Origin: a virus
Strand: one strand, 5' to 3'
DNA length: 20,453 nt
Virus record (IMG/VR): IMGVR_UViG_3300008459_000531
Location: 1-20,453 of that record
The notes under the pieces were generated by a model. That model saw nothing but the letters and a program-made list of their open reading frames with translations, was not told where the DNA came from and ran no database searches. Positions 6,733 through 14,750 of this stretch are shown here, piece by piece (positions within the stretch are counted from its first letter, which is position 1; every line of letters starts with the position of its first letter). A program made the position numbers and the translations under genes.

Positions 6733-9198
6733 ATGGCAATAGAAAAATTTAGATTTGTGTCACCTGGTGTGCAAATTAATGAAATAGATGATTCAATAAT
6801 TCCAGCACCAACGCCTGCTGAAGGTCCAGTTGTTATCGGTAGCACCGCTAAAGGCCCAGCAATGCAACCTGTTGTTGTATCATCAATAGCAGAGTTACAA
6901 AGAGTATTCGGCGCTCCATCAAACGGAATCGTTGGTGCTACAGATGTATGGAGAACTGGTGTTCCAACTGCACCAACTCTTGCGACTTATGCCGCCAAAG
7001 CTTTTTTACAAAACTCATCACCAGTAACAGTTATAAGATTAGCCGGTGTCCAAGGAGAAGAGCTACAAACAGAAACCCATGGTGGCTGGTCGGTTGATCA
7101 AGCTTTCCAACTTTTTGCTGTATCTGGAACAACTGCGACTCTAGTGGCTAATATTTATGCCAGCGGTTCAGATCTAGTGCAACTTGATGGCGCTGAATTA
7201 TCAGCAAGCGTCAATCCTGATCTATCATTCTCTATTTTTATAGATGGTTCTGAGAAGATTGTATCTCTTGATTCTTCAAAAACTAACTTTATTCGCAATG
7301 TTTTAAACACCAATCCTACAAAATACAGCACGTTAAATTACTTCCTTGGTGAAACATTTGAAAATTCTGTTAGCTCTTTTGATACTGTTTATTTAACATC
7401 TGATGCAGATTTTGCAACATTCAAAAGCGTAAGTGGCTCATTGAACGCACAATCACCAATCGTTATAGACGACCTAGTCGAAACATCAAATACATACAAT
7501 GAATTATTTAGATTTGTTGGTTTAAATAACGGCTCACAACTTTCAAAAGATATTAAAATTTCTATTGAAAACGTAAGAGCTTCAAAGAACCTAAACGTAA
7601 CAAAATATGGAACATTTGATGTTGTTATTAGAAAACTATTTGAGACCTCATCTGAATCGGTTCTAGAGCGTTTTGCTGGCGTTAACCTAGACGCCACCTC
7701 CGACAATTACATTTCAAAAGTAATTGGTGACTCATATAGAGAATGGGATTCTGTCAATGGTCGTTATGTTGAATTTGGCACCTATTCAAATCGCTCTGCA
7801 TTTGTAAGAGTGGAAATGCTAAACACTGATATTCCAGCAACCGCCCTACCACACGGCTTTATTTGCAAAGCATTACCATCATTTAATCTATCTGGCGATG
7901 GTCTTACCGGATCTCACCCAGAGTTACCGTTGTTTACTGATTCTATCAGCAGAACATCAGCAAAAACCAAGAGATTTGGTTTAAAATCTGATGCTGTTGA
8001 TAGTGTTGATGTTGTAGATTATTTAACAATTAAATCAACGGATTTAGTCTCTGGTCTTGGTACTGATAGCTCAGCAGTATTCCACACTAGATTCGTTAAT
8101 CATACTGGTTCAAACGATAGCGAATTCCAATACGTATCAGGAACCTTTAATACATACGACGCATTAACTAATAATACCTCGGGATCGATACTTGGTTTTG
8201 ATATGCCAATATACGGTGGATTTGATGCAAAAGATATAACACTAGCAGAGCCATTTGTTAATGATTATGTTTTAGAAAACGATGAAAGTCAAACAAGTCC
8301 AGCGTATAGAGCGATTAAACAAGCGATAGACACTGTTTCACAAGCCGAACTAATGGATATGAACACACTTTGCGTTCCAGGCTTACAAGATAGTCGCTTA
8401 ACTGATTACATGCTAGAAGTATGCAAACTAAGAGGTGATTCTGTTGCTCTTATAGATCTAGAAGGTGATTATCTATATGCACACGATACAGCAAACAATA
8501 AAGATGTTAAACCATCTTCTGTGTCTAGCGTTATAACTGGCCTTGAAGGTAGAAAAATAGATAACAGCTATGGCGCAGCATACTTCCCAGCGGTATTCGT
8601 TCCATCCGAAGGTATATATATGCCTGCAACGATTGCTGCACTTGGGGCTATCGGTGGAACCGAAGGTCGCCAAGCTCTATGGTTTGCCCCAGCGGGATTC
8701 AATCGTGGCGGATTAACGACAACCACTGCCGGTATAAGTGTTTCAAGAACTGCGCTTTCATTAACATCAAGCGATAGAGATTCACTATACGAAGCGAACA
8801 TCAATCCAATCGCTACATTCCCAAATGAAGGTGTTGTTATCTTTGGACAAAAGACTCTACAAGTTACACCTTCTGCTCTTGATAGAGTAAATGTTCGTAG
8901 ATTAGTTAACTACATTAAGAAACAAATTTCAAGATCAGCCGCAAGAGTACTATTTGAGCCAAACATTGAAAACACATGGAATCGCTTTAAAGCAGTTGTA
9001 GAACCATTCCTATTAGCTATCAAGAATGGATATGGTCTAGATGATGCAAAAATTGTTTTAGATTCCACTACAACAACTGCTGATCTAGTTGATCGCAACA
9101 TAATGTACTGCAAGGTTTATCTAAAGCCAACCCGCGCAATTGAATATATCGCAATTGATTTTGTGGTTACAAACGCTGGCGCGGCTTTTAGCGAGTAA
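6733..9198 (+). CDS. 18: Contractile tail sheath protein, gp18 family
   Basis: This 821-residue protein is the contractile tail sheath subunit. The N-terminus is diagnostic (FVSPGVQINEID, then GPVVIGSTAKGPA and the ELQRVFG segment). The conserved C-terminal sheath domain (about 620-821) carries NEGVVIFGQKTL, LVNYIKKQISRSAARVLFEPN, WNRFKAVVEPFL and the final YIAIDFVVTNAG. The extra length relative to T4 gp18 (659 residues) lies in the middle (about 110-480), where surface-exposed insertion domains of sheath proteins sit and vary. AGGAG at 6721-6725 gives a strong ribosome binding site seven bases before the ATG. It is followed by the tube gene after 25 bases, the standard sheath-tube pair. Confidence 0.97.
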   Translation: MAIEKFRFVSPGVQINEIDDSIIPAPTPAEGPVVIGSTAKGPAMQPVVVSSIAELQRVFGAPSNGIVGATDVWRTGVPTAPTLATYAAKAFLQNSSPVTVIRLAGVQGEELQTETHGGWSVDQAFQLFAVSGTTATLVANIYASGSDLVQLDGAELSASVNPDLSFSIFIDGSEKIVSLDSSKTNFIRNVLNTNPTKYSTLNYFLGETFENSVSSFDTVYLTSDADFATFKSVSGSLNAQSPIVIDDLVETSNTYNELFRFVGLNNGSQLSKDIKISIENVRASKNLNVTKYGTFDVVIRKLFETSSESVLERFAGVNLDATSDNYISKVIGDSYREWDSVNGRYVEFGTYSNRSAFVRVEMLNTDIPATALPHGFICKALPSFNLSGDGLTGSHPELPLFTDSISRTSAKTKRFGLKSDAVDSVDVVDYLTIKSTDLVSGLGTDSSAVFHTRFVNHTGSNDSEFQYVSGTFNTYDALTNNTSGSILGFDMPIYGGFDAKDITLAEPFVNDYVLENDESQTSPAYRAIKQAIDTVSQAELMDMNTLCVPGLQDSRLTDYMLEVCKLRGDSVALIDLEGDYLYAHDTANNKDVKPSSVSSVITGLEGRKIDNSYGAAYFPAVFVPSEGIYMPATIAALGAIGGTEGRQALWFAPAGFNRGGLTTTTAGISVSRTALSLTSSDRDSLYEANINPIATFPNEGVVIFGQKTLQVTPSALDRVNVRRLVNYIKKQISRSAARVLFEPNIENTWNRFKAVVEPFLLAIKNGYGLDDAKIVLDSTTTTADLVDRNIMYCKVYLKPTRAIEYIAIDFVVTNAGAAFSE

Positions 9199-9223
9199 TT
9201 TAAGATAATAGGAGATTATTAAA

Positions 9224-9769
9224 ATGGCATTCTGGAGCGAAGCAACACTAGATCCAAAAAGACAATATAAATTTAAAGTAACGTTTGGTTATTTAAACGT
9301 TAATGGCAATGAATCAACATTCCTTGCACAATATGCAGATAGACCTGTTTATGCAATTTCTGATGGAACCAAAGTACACTATCTAGACAAAGAATTTGCA
9401 TTCCCAGGAAAAATAACATGGACTCCCATCAAGATAAGATTCGTTGATGCAGTTGGGCCACAAACAGTAAATGTTTCACAAAGAACATATACCTATTTAG
9501 CTAACGCTGGTTATCTAAATCCAGAGCAATCAGGTCCACTAACGACCCCTGCTGAGATGAAGACTATCTCCAAGAGCAAAGCGGTCAATTCAGTCCTAAA
9601 TGTTACTGTAGAAGTTCTTAACTCAGAAGGTTCACCAGTTGATAAATGGACATTAAGAAATGCGTTCGTTCAAACTGTTTCATTAAACCCTCTAGATTAT
9701 TCAGCAGAAGGAATTTTAACGGCAGAATATACTTTCCGCTATGATTGGGCGGAATATATTGGCGTATAA
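9224..9769 (+). CDS. 19: Tail tube protein, gp19 family
   Basis: This 181-residue protein has the size and pattern of T4 gp19 (163 residues), the subunit of the rigid inner tube through which DNA passes. Landmarks are MAFW at the start, DRPVYAISDGTKV, YLDKEFAFPGKITWTPIKIRFVD, and the end LDYSAEGILTAEY...RYDWAEYIGV. AGGAG at 9210-9214 lies nine bases before the ATG. The next gene is a larger paralogue sharing all these landmarks. Confidence 0.95.
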   Translation: MAFWSEATLDPKRQYKFKVTFGYLNVNGNESTFLAQYADRPVYAISDGTKVHYLDKEFAFPGKITWTPIKIRFVDAVGPQTVNVSQRTYTYLANAGYLNPEQSGPLTTPAEMKTISKSKAVNSVLNVTVEVLNSEGSPVDKWTLRNAFVQTVSLNPLDYSAEGILTAEYTFRYDWAEYIGV

Positions 9770-9826
9770 TTTGTGTTTTTTAAAATTTATACCTATTTAA
9801 TATATAACAACAAAGAGGTATAAATC

Positions 9827-10801
9827 ATGGCTTTCTGGAATGACCCATCTTCATTGCTTCCTAAACAGTCGCATAGATGGGTCATTTTTTTAGGTAATAG
9901 CAGCACATTAACAGATAAAGTTAATATACCACATTATTTTGCTAAATCTGTCGATAGGCCAACCTATAAAATAGATTCAGTGCAAGTAAAATATCTTTAT
10001 TCTCACACTTTTAATTTTCCTAAACGACTTGTTTGGAATCCAATAAAAATTCAATTCAACGATGTGGTTATTTTAGATGGCAACCCAAAAGATGGATTTA
10101 TAGATAATTTTATTGTACAACCGAAAATATCATCAGATGGTAAAAGCGTAGAGTCAAATAAAAAAAATGTAGATATACTAGAAGAACGGAAACCCGAAAC
10201 AAGTTTTTTGTCGCGCATTGATTCACCAAGAAGTATTGAAACATCTGCCGAACAGGTTCAAATAGATGGTGGGATAGCTAGTATTATCAGAGGATCAAAC
10301 GCATCGCAAGTAACAGTAAGAGGCGAAGAAGCTTCTAGATCACAATTTGAAACAAAAATAAAATACGATATTTCATATCAAAAATCAACACAATTGTTTT
10401 TTTATGATTTTTTGCATAAATGTGGTTATTTTGATCCAAATGAACTAGATACGGAAGATAAATTATTAAGATTTAGAAGCTATCATTTTAAAAAAAATAT
10501 GGTAGATTCTATTACAAACAAATCAGTTAATTTATTAAACAATAATGATTCTAAATATTCAGACAGCTATATATCATTAGTTGAAATAAACGAATTAGGT
10601 GAATGGCAAGAAGAATGGAAGATCTATAATCCATTAATATCCAGTATAAGCTCTGACAAGCTAGATTATTCAGCGGATAATATTTTAAATATAACTGTTG
10701 ATCTTGTATATGATTGGGCAGAATTAGTCCCACATATCGGTAAAAAATCTCTAGATGAACTTAATAAAGCAAAATTGGATGCATATTTAGCAGCTAAATA
10801 A
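9827..10801 (+). CDS. Second, enlarged tail-tube-like protein (gp19 paralogue)
   Basis: This 324-residue protein shares the landmarks of the preceding tube protein in the same order: MAFW, DRPTYKID, VKYLYSHTFNFPKRLVWNPIKIQF and a terminal LDYSADNILNITVDLVYDWAELV. An extra stretch of about 110 residues (about 88-200; charged, Ser/Asn/Lys-rich, including an ETSAEQVQIDGG segment) splits the tube fold. A C-terminal tail of about 27 residues is added. GAGG at 9815-9818 gives a good ribosome binding site. Gene duplication of the tube is the simplest origin. A likely role is a specialised tube ring, such as an initiator next to the baseplate (as T4 gp48/gp54 have tube-like domains) or the last ring at the neck. 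Which of these applies cannot be seen. Confidence 0.8.
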   Translation: MAFWNDPSSLLPKQSHRWVIFLGNSSTLTDKVNIPHYFAKSVDRPTYKIDSVQVKYLYSHTFNFPKRLVWNPIKIQFNDVVILDGNPKDGFIDNFIVQPKISSDGKSVESNKKNVDILEERKPETSFLSRIDSPRSIETSAEQVQIDGGIASIIRGSNASQVTVRGEEASRSQFETKIKYDISYQKSTQLFFYDFLHKCGYFDPNELDTEDKLLRFRSYHFKKNMVDSITNKSVNLLNNNDSKYSDSYISLVEINELGEWQEEWKIYNPLISSISSDKLDYSADNILNITVDLVYDWAELVPHIGKKSLDELNKAKLDAYLAAK

Positions 10802-10821
10802 AAATATAGAAAGTAGGAAGC

Positions 10822-11697
10822 ATGAAGAATAATTTTGAAGAACGTTTTGAACAAATAAAAAACAATTCAAGTAAAGATGTTGCGCCAACCCTAGCAGAAT
10901 CAAACCTGTTAAATTTTCCAAACTCCACACAATCGGTGGAACTGCCATCAAAAGGTAAATTTTATCCAGAAGGTCATCCTTTAAAGAATAAAGAATATGT
11001 TGAAATAAAAGAGATGACAGCTAGAGAAGAAGATATTCTCACAAATAAATCATATATTAAAAAGGGAATATTGATAGACAAACTAATAGATTCATTATTA
11101 GTAGATAAAAGCATACCAGTTAATACTCTATTGGTAGGCGATAAAAATGCAATAATGGTAGCGGCCAGAATAAATGCATATGGTGCAAATTACGATGTTT
11201 CTGTTAACTGTACAGAATGCAACCAAAAAAACATACTATCAATTGATTTACAAGAAATAAAAGTCAGACAATCGTTTGAATCAATTGGTAACTTTGCTGA
11301 TTCTGATATGAATGAAATCTATCAATCAGATAATGGTAATATAGTTGTTAAATTGCCGCGCACAAAATGGCTTGTAGAAACTAAGCTAATGAATGGCGAG
11401 GATGAAAGAAGAATACTAAACATCCTTGAAGCAAAAAAGAACAAAAATCAACTAGCAGAATTAACTATTTCTGAACAACTAAAGATTATTATAGCCTCAA
11501 TAAACAATATAACAGATACAGCTATATTATTTGAAGCCGTAGATGCAATGCCAGCATATGATGCGAAACAGCTTAGAACAGTTTATCAAAAATTAATTCC
11601 AAATGTTGTAATAGAGAAGAAGTATATTTGCAGTTCCTGCACAGAGGAACAAGAACTGGAGGTTCCTTTTACACAGGAATTTTTTTGGCCTAAATGA
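10822..11697 (+). CDS. 26: gp26-family baseplate hub / tail-assembly chaperone-like protein, zero-frame product
   Basis: This 291-residue protein resembles the T4 gp26 family (Pfam T4_baseplate). It shows VELPSKGKFYPEGHPLKN, EYVEIKEMTAREEDILTNKSYIKKG, IDKLIDSLLVD, and two CxxC pairs (C-T-E-C near 132-135 and C-S-S-C near 271-274) likely to bind one zinc. It ends with TQEFFWPK before tandem UGA codons. T4 gp26 is needed for baseplate hub assembly. Here the gene lies between tube and tape measure genes, where tail-assembly chaperones are encoded. A 56-codon reading frame without its own start continues from the 3' end, so a fraction of ribosomes probably makes a 344-residue extended form. AGGAAG at 10815-10820 is close to the ATG. 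Confidence 0.8.
   Translation: MKNNFEERFEQIKNNSSKDVAPTLAESNLLNFPNSTQSVELPSKGKFYPEGHPLKNKEYVEIKEMTAREEDILTNKSYIKKGILIDKLIDSLLVDKSIPVNTLLVGDKNAIMVAARINAYGANYDVSVNCTECNQKNILSIDLQEIKVRQSFESIGNFADSDMNEIYQSDNGNIVVKLPRTKWLVETKLMNGEDERRILNILEAKKNKNQLAELTISEQLKIIIASINNITDTAILFEAVDAMPAYDAKQLRTVYQKLIPNVVIEKKYICSSCTEEQELEVPFTQEFFWPK
11675..11697 (+). promoter_or_regulatory. Predicted programmed ribosomal frameshift site (+1 or -2)
   Basis: AGGA (11675-11678) sits just before a T7 run (11680-11686), read in zero frame as GAA TTT TTT TGG CCT AAA TGA TGA. Phe-tRNA on TTT can re-pair in either direction; +1 (or -2) movement enters the open frame at GGC (11687). A -1 shift would meet a stop after two codons. 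The AGGA just upstream recalls the Shine-Dalgarno stimulator of bacterial prfB +1 frameshifting. A second GGAGG lies at 11658-11662. Confidence 0.6.
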
Positions 11698-11857
11698 TGA
11701 TTATAGCCGTGCATTATACGAACAGTTGTTCCTACTGAAATATCACGGCGGTTGGTCTTTTATAGAGCTTTATAACTTGCCTGTTGGTCTAAGGAACTGG
11801 TTTTGTGAACGTCTAACAAAACAACTAAAAGAAGAGTCAGATAAGAGCAGAAAGTAA
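11687..11857 (+). CDS. Frameshift extension of the gp26-like gene (GT-type tail-assembly chaperone tail)
   Basis: There are 56 codons in the +1 frame relative to the gp26-like gene. The product begins GLNDDYSRALYEQLFLLK, continues YHGGWSFIELYNLPVGLRNW, then CERLTKQLKEE, and stops at 11855-11857. The frame opens after a stop at 11612-11614 and contains no ATG, GTG or TTG start with a ribosome binding site. Its translation therefore seems to depend on frameshifting in the overlap, most likely at the T7 run. The aromatic, W-x-x-x-x-x-L-P-x-x-x-R-x-W-like helical pattern looks like real coding sequence, and a terminator follows directly. Position and genetics match the T part of lambda G-T chaperones, which bind the tape measure and recruit tube subunits. 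In T4 the gene next to 26 is 51, another hub-assembly factor; homology to it is not shown. Confidence 0.65.
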   Translation, partial: GLNDDYSRALYEQLFLLKYHGGWSFIELYNLPVGLRNWFCERLTKQLKEESDKSRK

Positions 11858-11860
11858 ATT

Positions 11861-11890
11861 AAAAGCGGACCTAAAAAATCCGCTTTTTTT
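11861..11890 (+). terminator. Rho-independent terminator after the gp26-like/extension genes
   Basis: AAAAGCGGA (11861-11869) pairs with TCCGCTTTT (11879-11887) across a nine-base loop and runs into seven T (11884-11890). It begins three bases after the stop codon of the frameshifted frame, which itself argues that frame is the true gene end. Confidence 0.85.
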
Positions 11891-11937
11891 ATTTGCTAGA
11901 TAATTATATAGAACTATTATTAACTGGAATATAAAAG

Positions 11938-14748
11938 ATGGCTGATAACAAAGATGACGATATAAAAACATCGCCAGATGGAATGTCTGAAGAAGGTCTT
12001 ATACGTTTAAGAGAGTATACAAAAAGACACGAAGATCTGGTCGAAATTATAAAAAAAAGCGTTAACGAAGGAGTAAGATATTCTGAGTCTTTGTTAGAGC
12101 AAACAAAAAGATCATTAGAAGCTCAAGCTGCTACATCAAAACTAAACGAAAGTCTCCAATTATCTGAGAGATTTTTAAAAGCAGATATCGAATCTTTAAA
12201 TAAGATGTCGATGGCGTTAGAAACTGCTTTTAAAAATAATTTTGAACAAACTGAAAACTTAAACAGAGAATCAGAAAAATTATCAGAAATAAGAAAACAA
12301 TTAGGCGTTAATACTATAAATTTAGCTGAAGCTGAAAAAAAGCTCGCAGATACTGAGCAAAGGGCAAGAAAAGAAGGAATAAACGAAGATAAATTAAAAC
12401 AGTTAAATGAACTAATGAAAGACAAGGTTAAGTTAAGCGAAGAAGAGCTTAAAATCATAAGGCAACGCGCTGCTAAAGCGGGGAGTTATATTATAGATGA
12501 AAATGAATTGATCGAATTACAGACTGCTATTTTAGATAAAAATAAATCTGTATTAGCGGATCGGATAAAAAAACGTCAAGATGATATAACCCAAACATTA
12601 AAAAATATAGAAATTAATAATGCAGATATCGCTAATCAGATTTCTTCAAATAAACTTAAATCTTTAAGTTTAAAAAAGACAGAAGATTTAACATCTGCAA
12701 CTGGTAGACTTGCTGATAAAATATCTTTTAGTAGTTCTAATACTAATCTTTTTGCTTCTGCGATAATGGCTGCTAGTGGCGGTATCGATAAACTAACAGT
12801 AAACATAGCAGGAAAATTAATAGAATCATTCTTGAGTCCTGAAAAATCTTTAAATAGATTTTTTAACTTTTTGAATAAAAATCTAATTCAATCATCATTT
12901 GAATTTGATAAAAATTTATCTGCTATTAACAAAAGCCTTGGAGGTATGGGTAAAGAATTTGAGAATGTCGCCATGACAACTGCTGGACCTTTTAGAGCAT
13001 CTGCTGTGTCTGGGTTGGCACAATATGGCGTAACACTTGAAGACTTTGGAAAAGCTTATGGTGCTCTTAATTCCAAAGTAAACGGATTTAATCAATTAAG
13101 CGAACAACAAAGAAAACTATTAGCATCTAACGCTGCAACAATGCAAACATTGGGAGTTTCAGCAGAAACTTATGCTTCTTTGACATCAACATTCATGGGA
13201 TCTCTTGGGAGATCTGCTGAAAATACTAACATAGCAATACAATCACTTGCCAAAGATGCTATAGCTGCTGGCAGGAACGTTGCCGAATATACCAGAGAGT
13301 TCGAACAGTTATTGCCAAAATTAACCATATATGCGAGGGAAGCTACTCAAATATTTAAAGAGTTAAACTCATTGTCAGCTATGACAAAAGGAGTCGTTTC
13401 TGCTAGTGATCTTGAAAAATTTGCAGACCAATTTAATACTTGGGATTCTGCAACTGAGTCTGTATCGAAGTTAAACGCTGCACTTGGCGGAACATCTGTT
13501 AGCATACATGATATGATATTAGCAGATCCATCCGAAAGACTAATAATGATCAAAAGAGCTTTCGATGCATCTGGTAAATCTTTTGATGATATGAACAGGG
13601 GATTCAAAACTTTATTAGCCGAAGGATTCGGCGGAGATATGGCAAAAGCTAGTGCCTTTTTTAAAGGTAGTTTGATGGAAGCTAATGATGAAATGCATAA
13701 AATGCAAGCTTCCGAAAAAGAACTTGAGGAAAGAAAACAAAAAAGCATTTCTGCTCAAGAAAAACTAACAAAAGCAATAGAGGGTATGAAAATAGCATTA
13801 ACACCTATTGTTAGTATTTTTAGCACAATAGCTGATATAATTATCAAATTAAACGAAGGTATGGGAGGGTTTGGCGGATTTCTTGCAGTTGGAATACCTC
13901 TTGGAATAATGGCCGTCAGAGGCATGATGATTTTAACTGCGAATACGATAAAAATGTCATTTGGAACTATTTTTGCTGAAATATCGTCTGGATTACAGGC
14001 ACTGTCTGCACAAATAGCAGCAGTCAAGCAAGAGGCTGCAAGCACAACAACCACTACGGGTGGCGGCGGTACACCCAAGGCAAGTGGCGTATTAGGACGA
14101 ATGGGTGGGATAGGATTAATAACTACATTGATAGGCGCAGCCGCTATAGCAGAATCGCAAGCAGAAAAATCACGTCAAGAAAGACAGCAACAAGGAATAA
14201 AAGAAATCAATACTAATAAATTCAGTAGTATAACCCAAACCTCCAACTACCCAGCAATGCCTACGGTTGGTGCTGGAGATATTACTACAAATAAATCTCT
14301 TTATACGATAGATGAATCAACCAATCAATTAACAAAAATAGCCAATATACACCCAAGAGATGAGGCTACAAAAGTCGAACTTGCAACACCAGAAGAAAGA
14401 GCAAAACAACAAAACTTAATGTTAACTCCGCTACAAGATAAAATAGAAAAAATTAATTCTAATCTATATTCCTATAATGATAGACTTGTAAAAGAAACAA
14501 ATAGTAGATCATCAAATCTTGTACAAGAATACGCTTCAATGCAAGAAAAAACTCTTGAAAAACAAGAAAAAATGTTCTCAACGGCAATAAGCCAAGTGTC
14601 AGTTAGAACAAAATTAGAACTAGATAGACCAATAGTTGCAACATTACGCGAAGCAGATGCGAATTATATCATGAACAAGAGTGCAAATATGGCTGCTGCT
14701 TCCCAGCATAGAAAAGATACGGTTGTTGATGAAGTAATTGGAGTGTAA
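11938..14748 (+). CDS. Tail tape measure protein
   Basis: This 936-residue protein sets tail length. Residues 20-250 are almost entirely heptad-like coiled coil. Residues 265-600 are helical with Gly/Ala-rich turns. Hydrophobic segments follow at about 642-668 (GGFLAVGIPLGIMAVRGMMI) and 722-738 (MGGIGLITTLIGAAAIA), separated by a Thr/Gly linker. The C-terminal 200 residues are polar and partly helical. This mix of long coiled coil and central hydrophobic patches is typical of tape measures. The gene follows the chaperone-like genes and precedes baseplate genes, the usual order, and corresponds functionally to T4 gp29 (590 residues). At about 0.15 nm per residue it would specify a tail of roughly 140 nm if fully helical. 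The ribosome binding site is weak (GGA at 11926-11928). Confidence 0.85.
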   Translation: MADNKDDDIKTSPDGMSEEGLIRLREYTKRHEDLVEIIKKSVNEGVRYSESLLEQTKRSLEAQAATSKLNESLQLSERFLKADIESLNKMSMALETAFKNNFEQTENLNRESEKLSEIRKQLGVNTINLAEAEKKLADTEQRARKEGINEDKLKQLNELMKDKVKLSEEELKIIRQRAAKAGSYIIDENELIELQTAILDKNKSVLADRIKKRQDDITQTLKNIEINNADIANQISSNKLKSLSLKKTEDLTSATGRLADKISFSSSNTNLFASAIMAASGGIDKLTVNIAGKLIESFLSPEKSLNRFFNFLNKNLIQSSFEFDKNLSAINKSLGGMGKEFENVAMTTAGPFRASAVSGLAQYGVTLEDFGKAYGALNSKVNGFNQLSEQQRKLLASNAATMQTLGVSAETYASLTSTFMGSLGRSAENTNIAIQSLAKDAIAAGRNVAEYTREFEQLLPKLTIYAREATQIFKELNSLSAMTKGVVSASDLEKFADQFNTWDSATESVSKLNAALGGTSVSIHDMILADPSERLIMIKRAFDASGKSFDDMNRGFKTLLAEGFGGDMAKASAFFKGSLMEANDEMHKMQASEKELEERKQKSISAQEKLTKAIEGMKIALTPIVSIFSTIADIIIKLNEGMGGFGGFLAVGIPLGIMAVRGMMILTANTIKMSFGTIFAEISSGLQALSAQIAAVKQEAASTTTTTGGGGTPKASGVLGRMGGIGLITTLIGAAAIAESQAEKSRQERQQQGIKEINTNKFSSITQTSNYPAMPTVGAGDITTNKSLYTIDESTNQLTKIANIHPRDEATKVELATPEERAKQQNLMLTPLQDKIEKINSNLYSYNDRLVKETNSRSSNLVQEYASMQEKTLEKQEKMFSTAISQVSVRTKLELDRPIVATLREADANYIMNKSANMAAASQHRKDTVVDEVIGV

Positions 14749-14750
14749 AC

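Noticed and set aside
11694-11738. ATG at 11694 or 11697 as reinitiation start for the downstream frame
   Set aside because: The ATG at 11694 opens a 14-codon frame that stops quickly and is not the frame of the conserved-looking 56-codon extension; the ATG at 11697 does not open that frame either.
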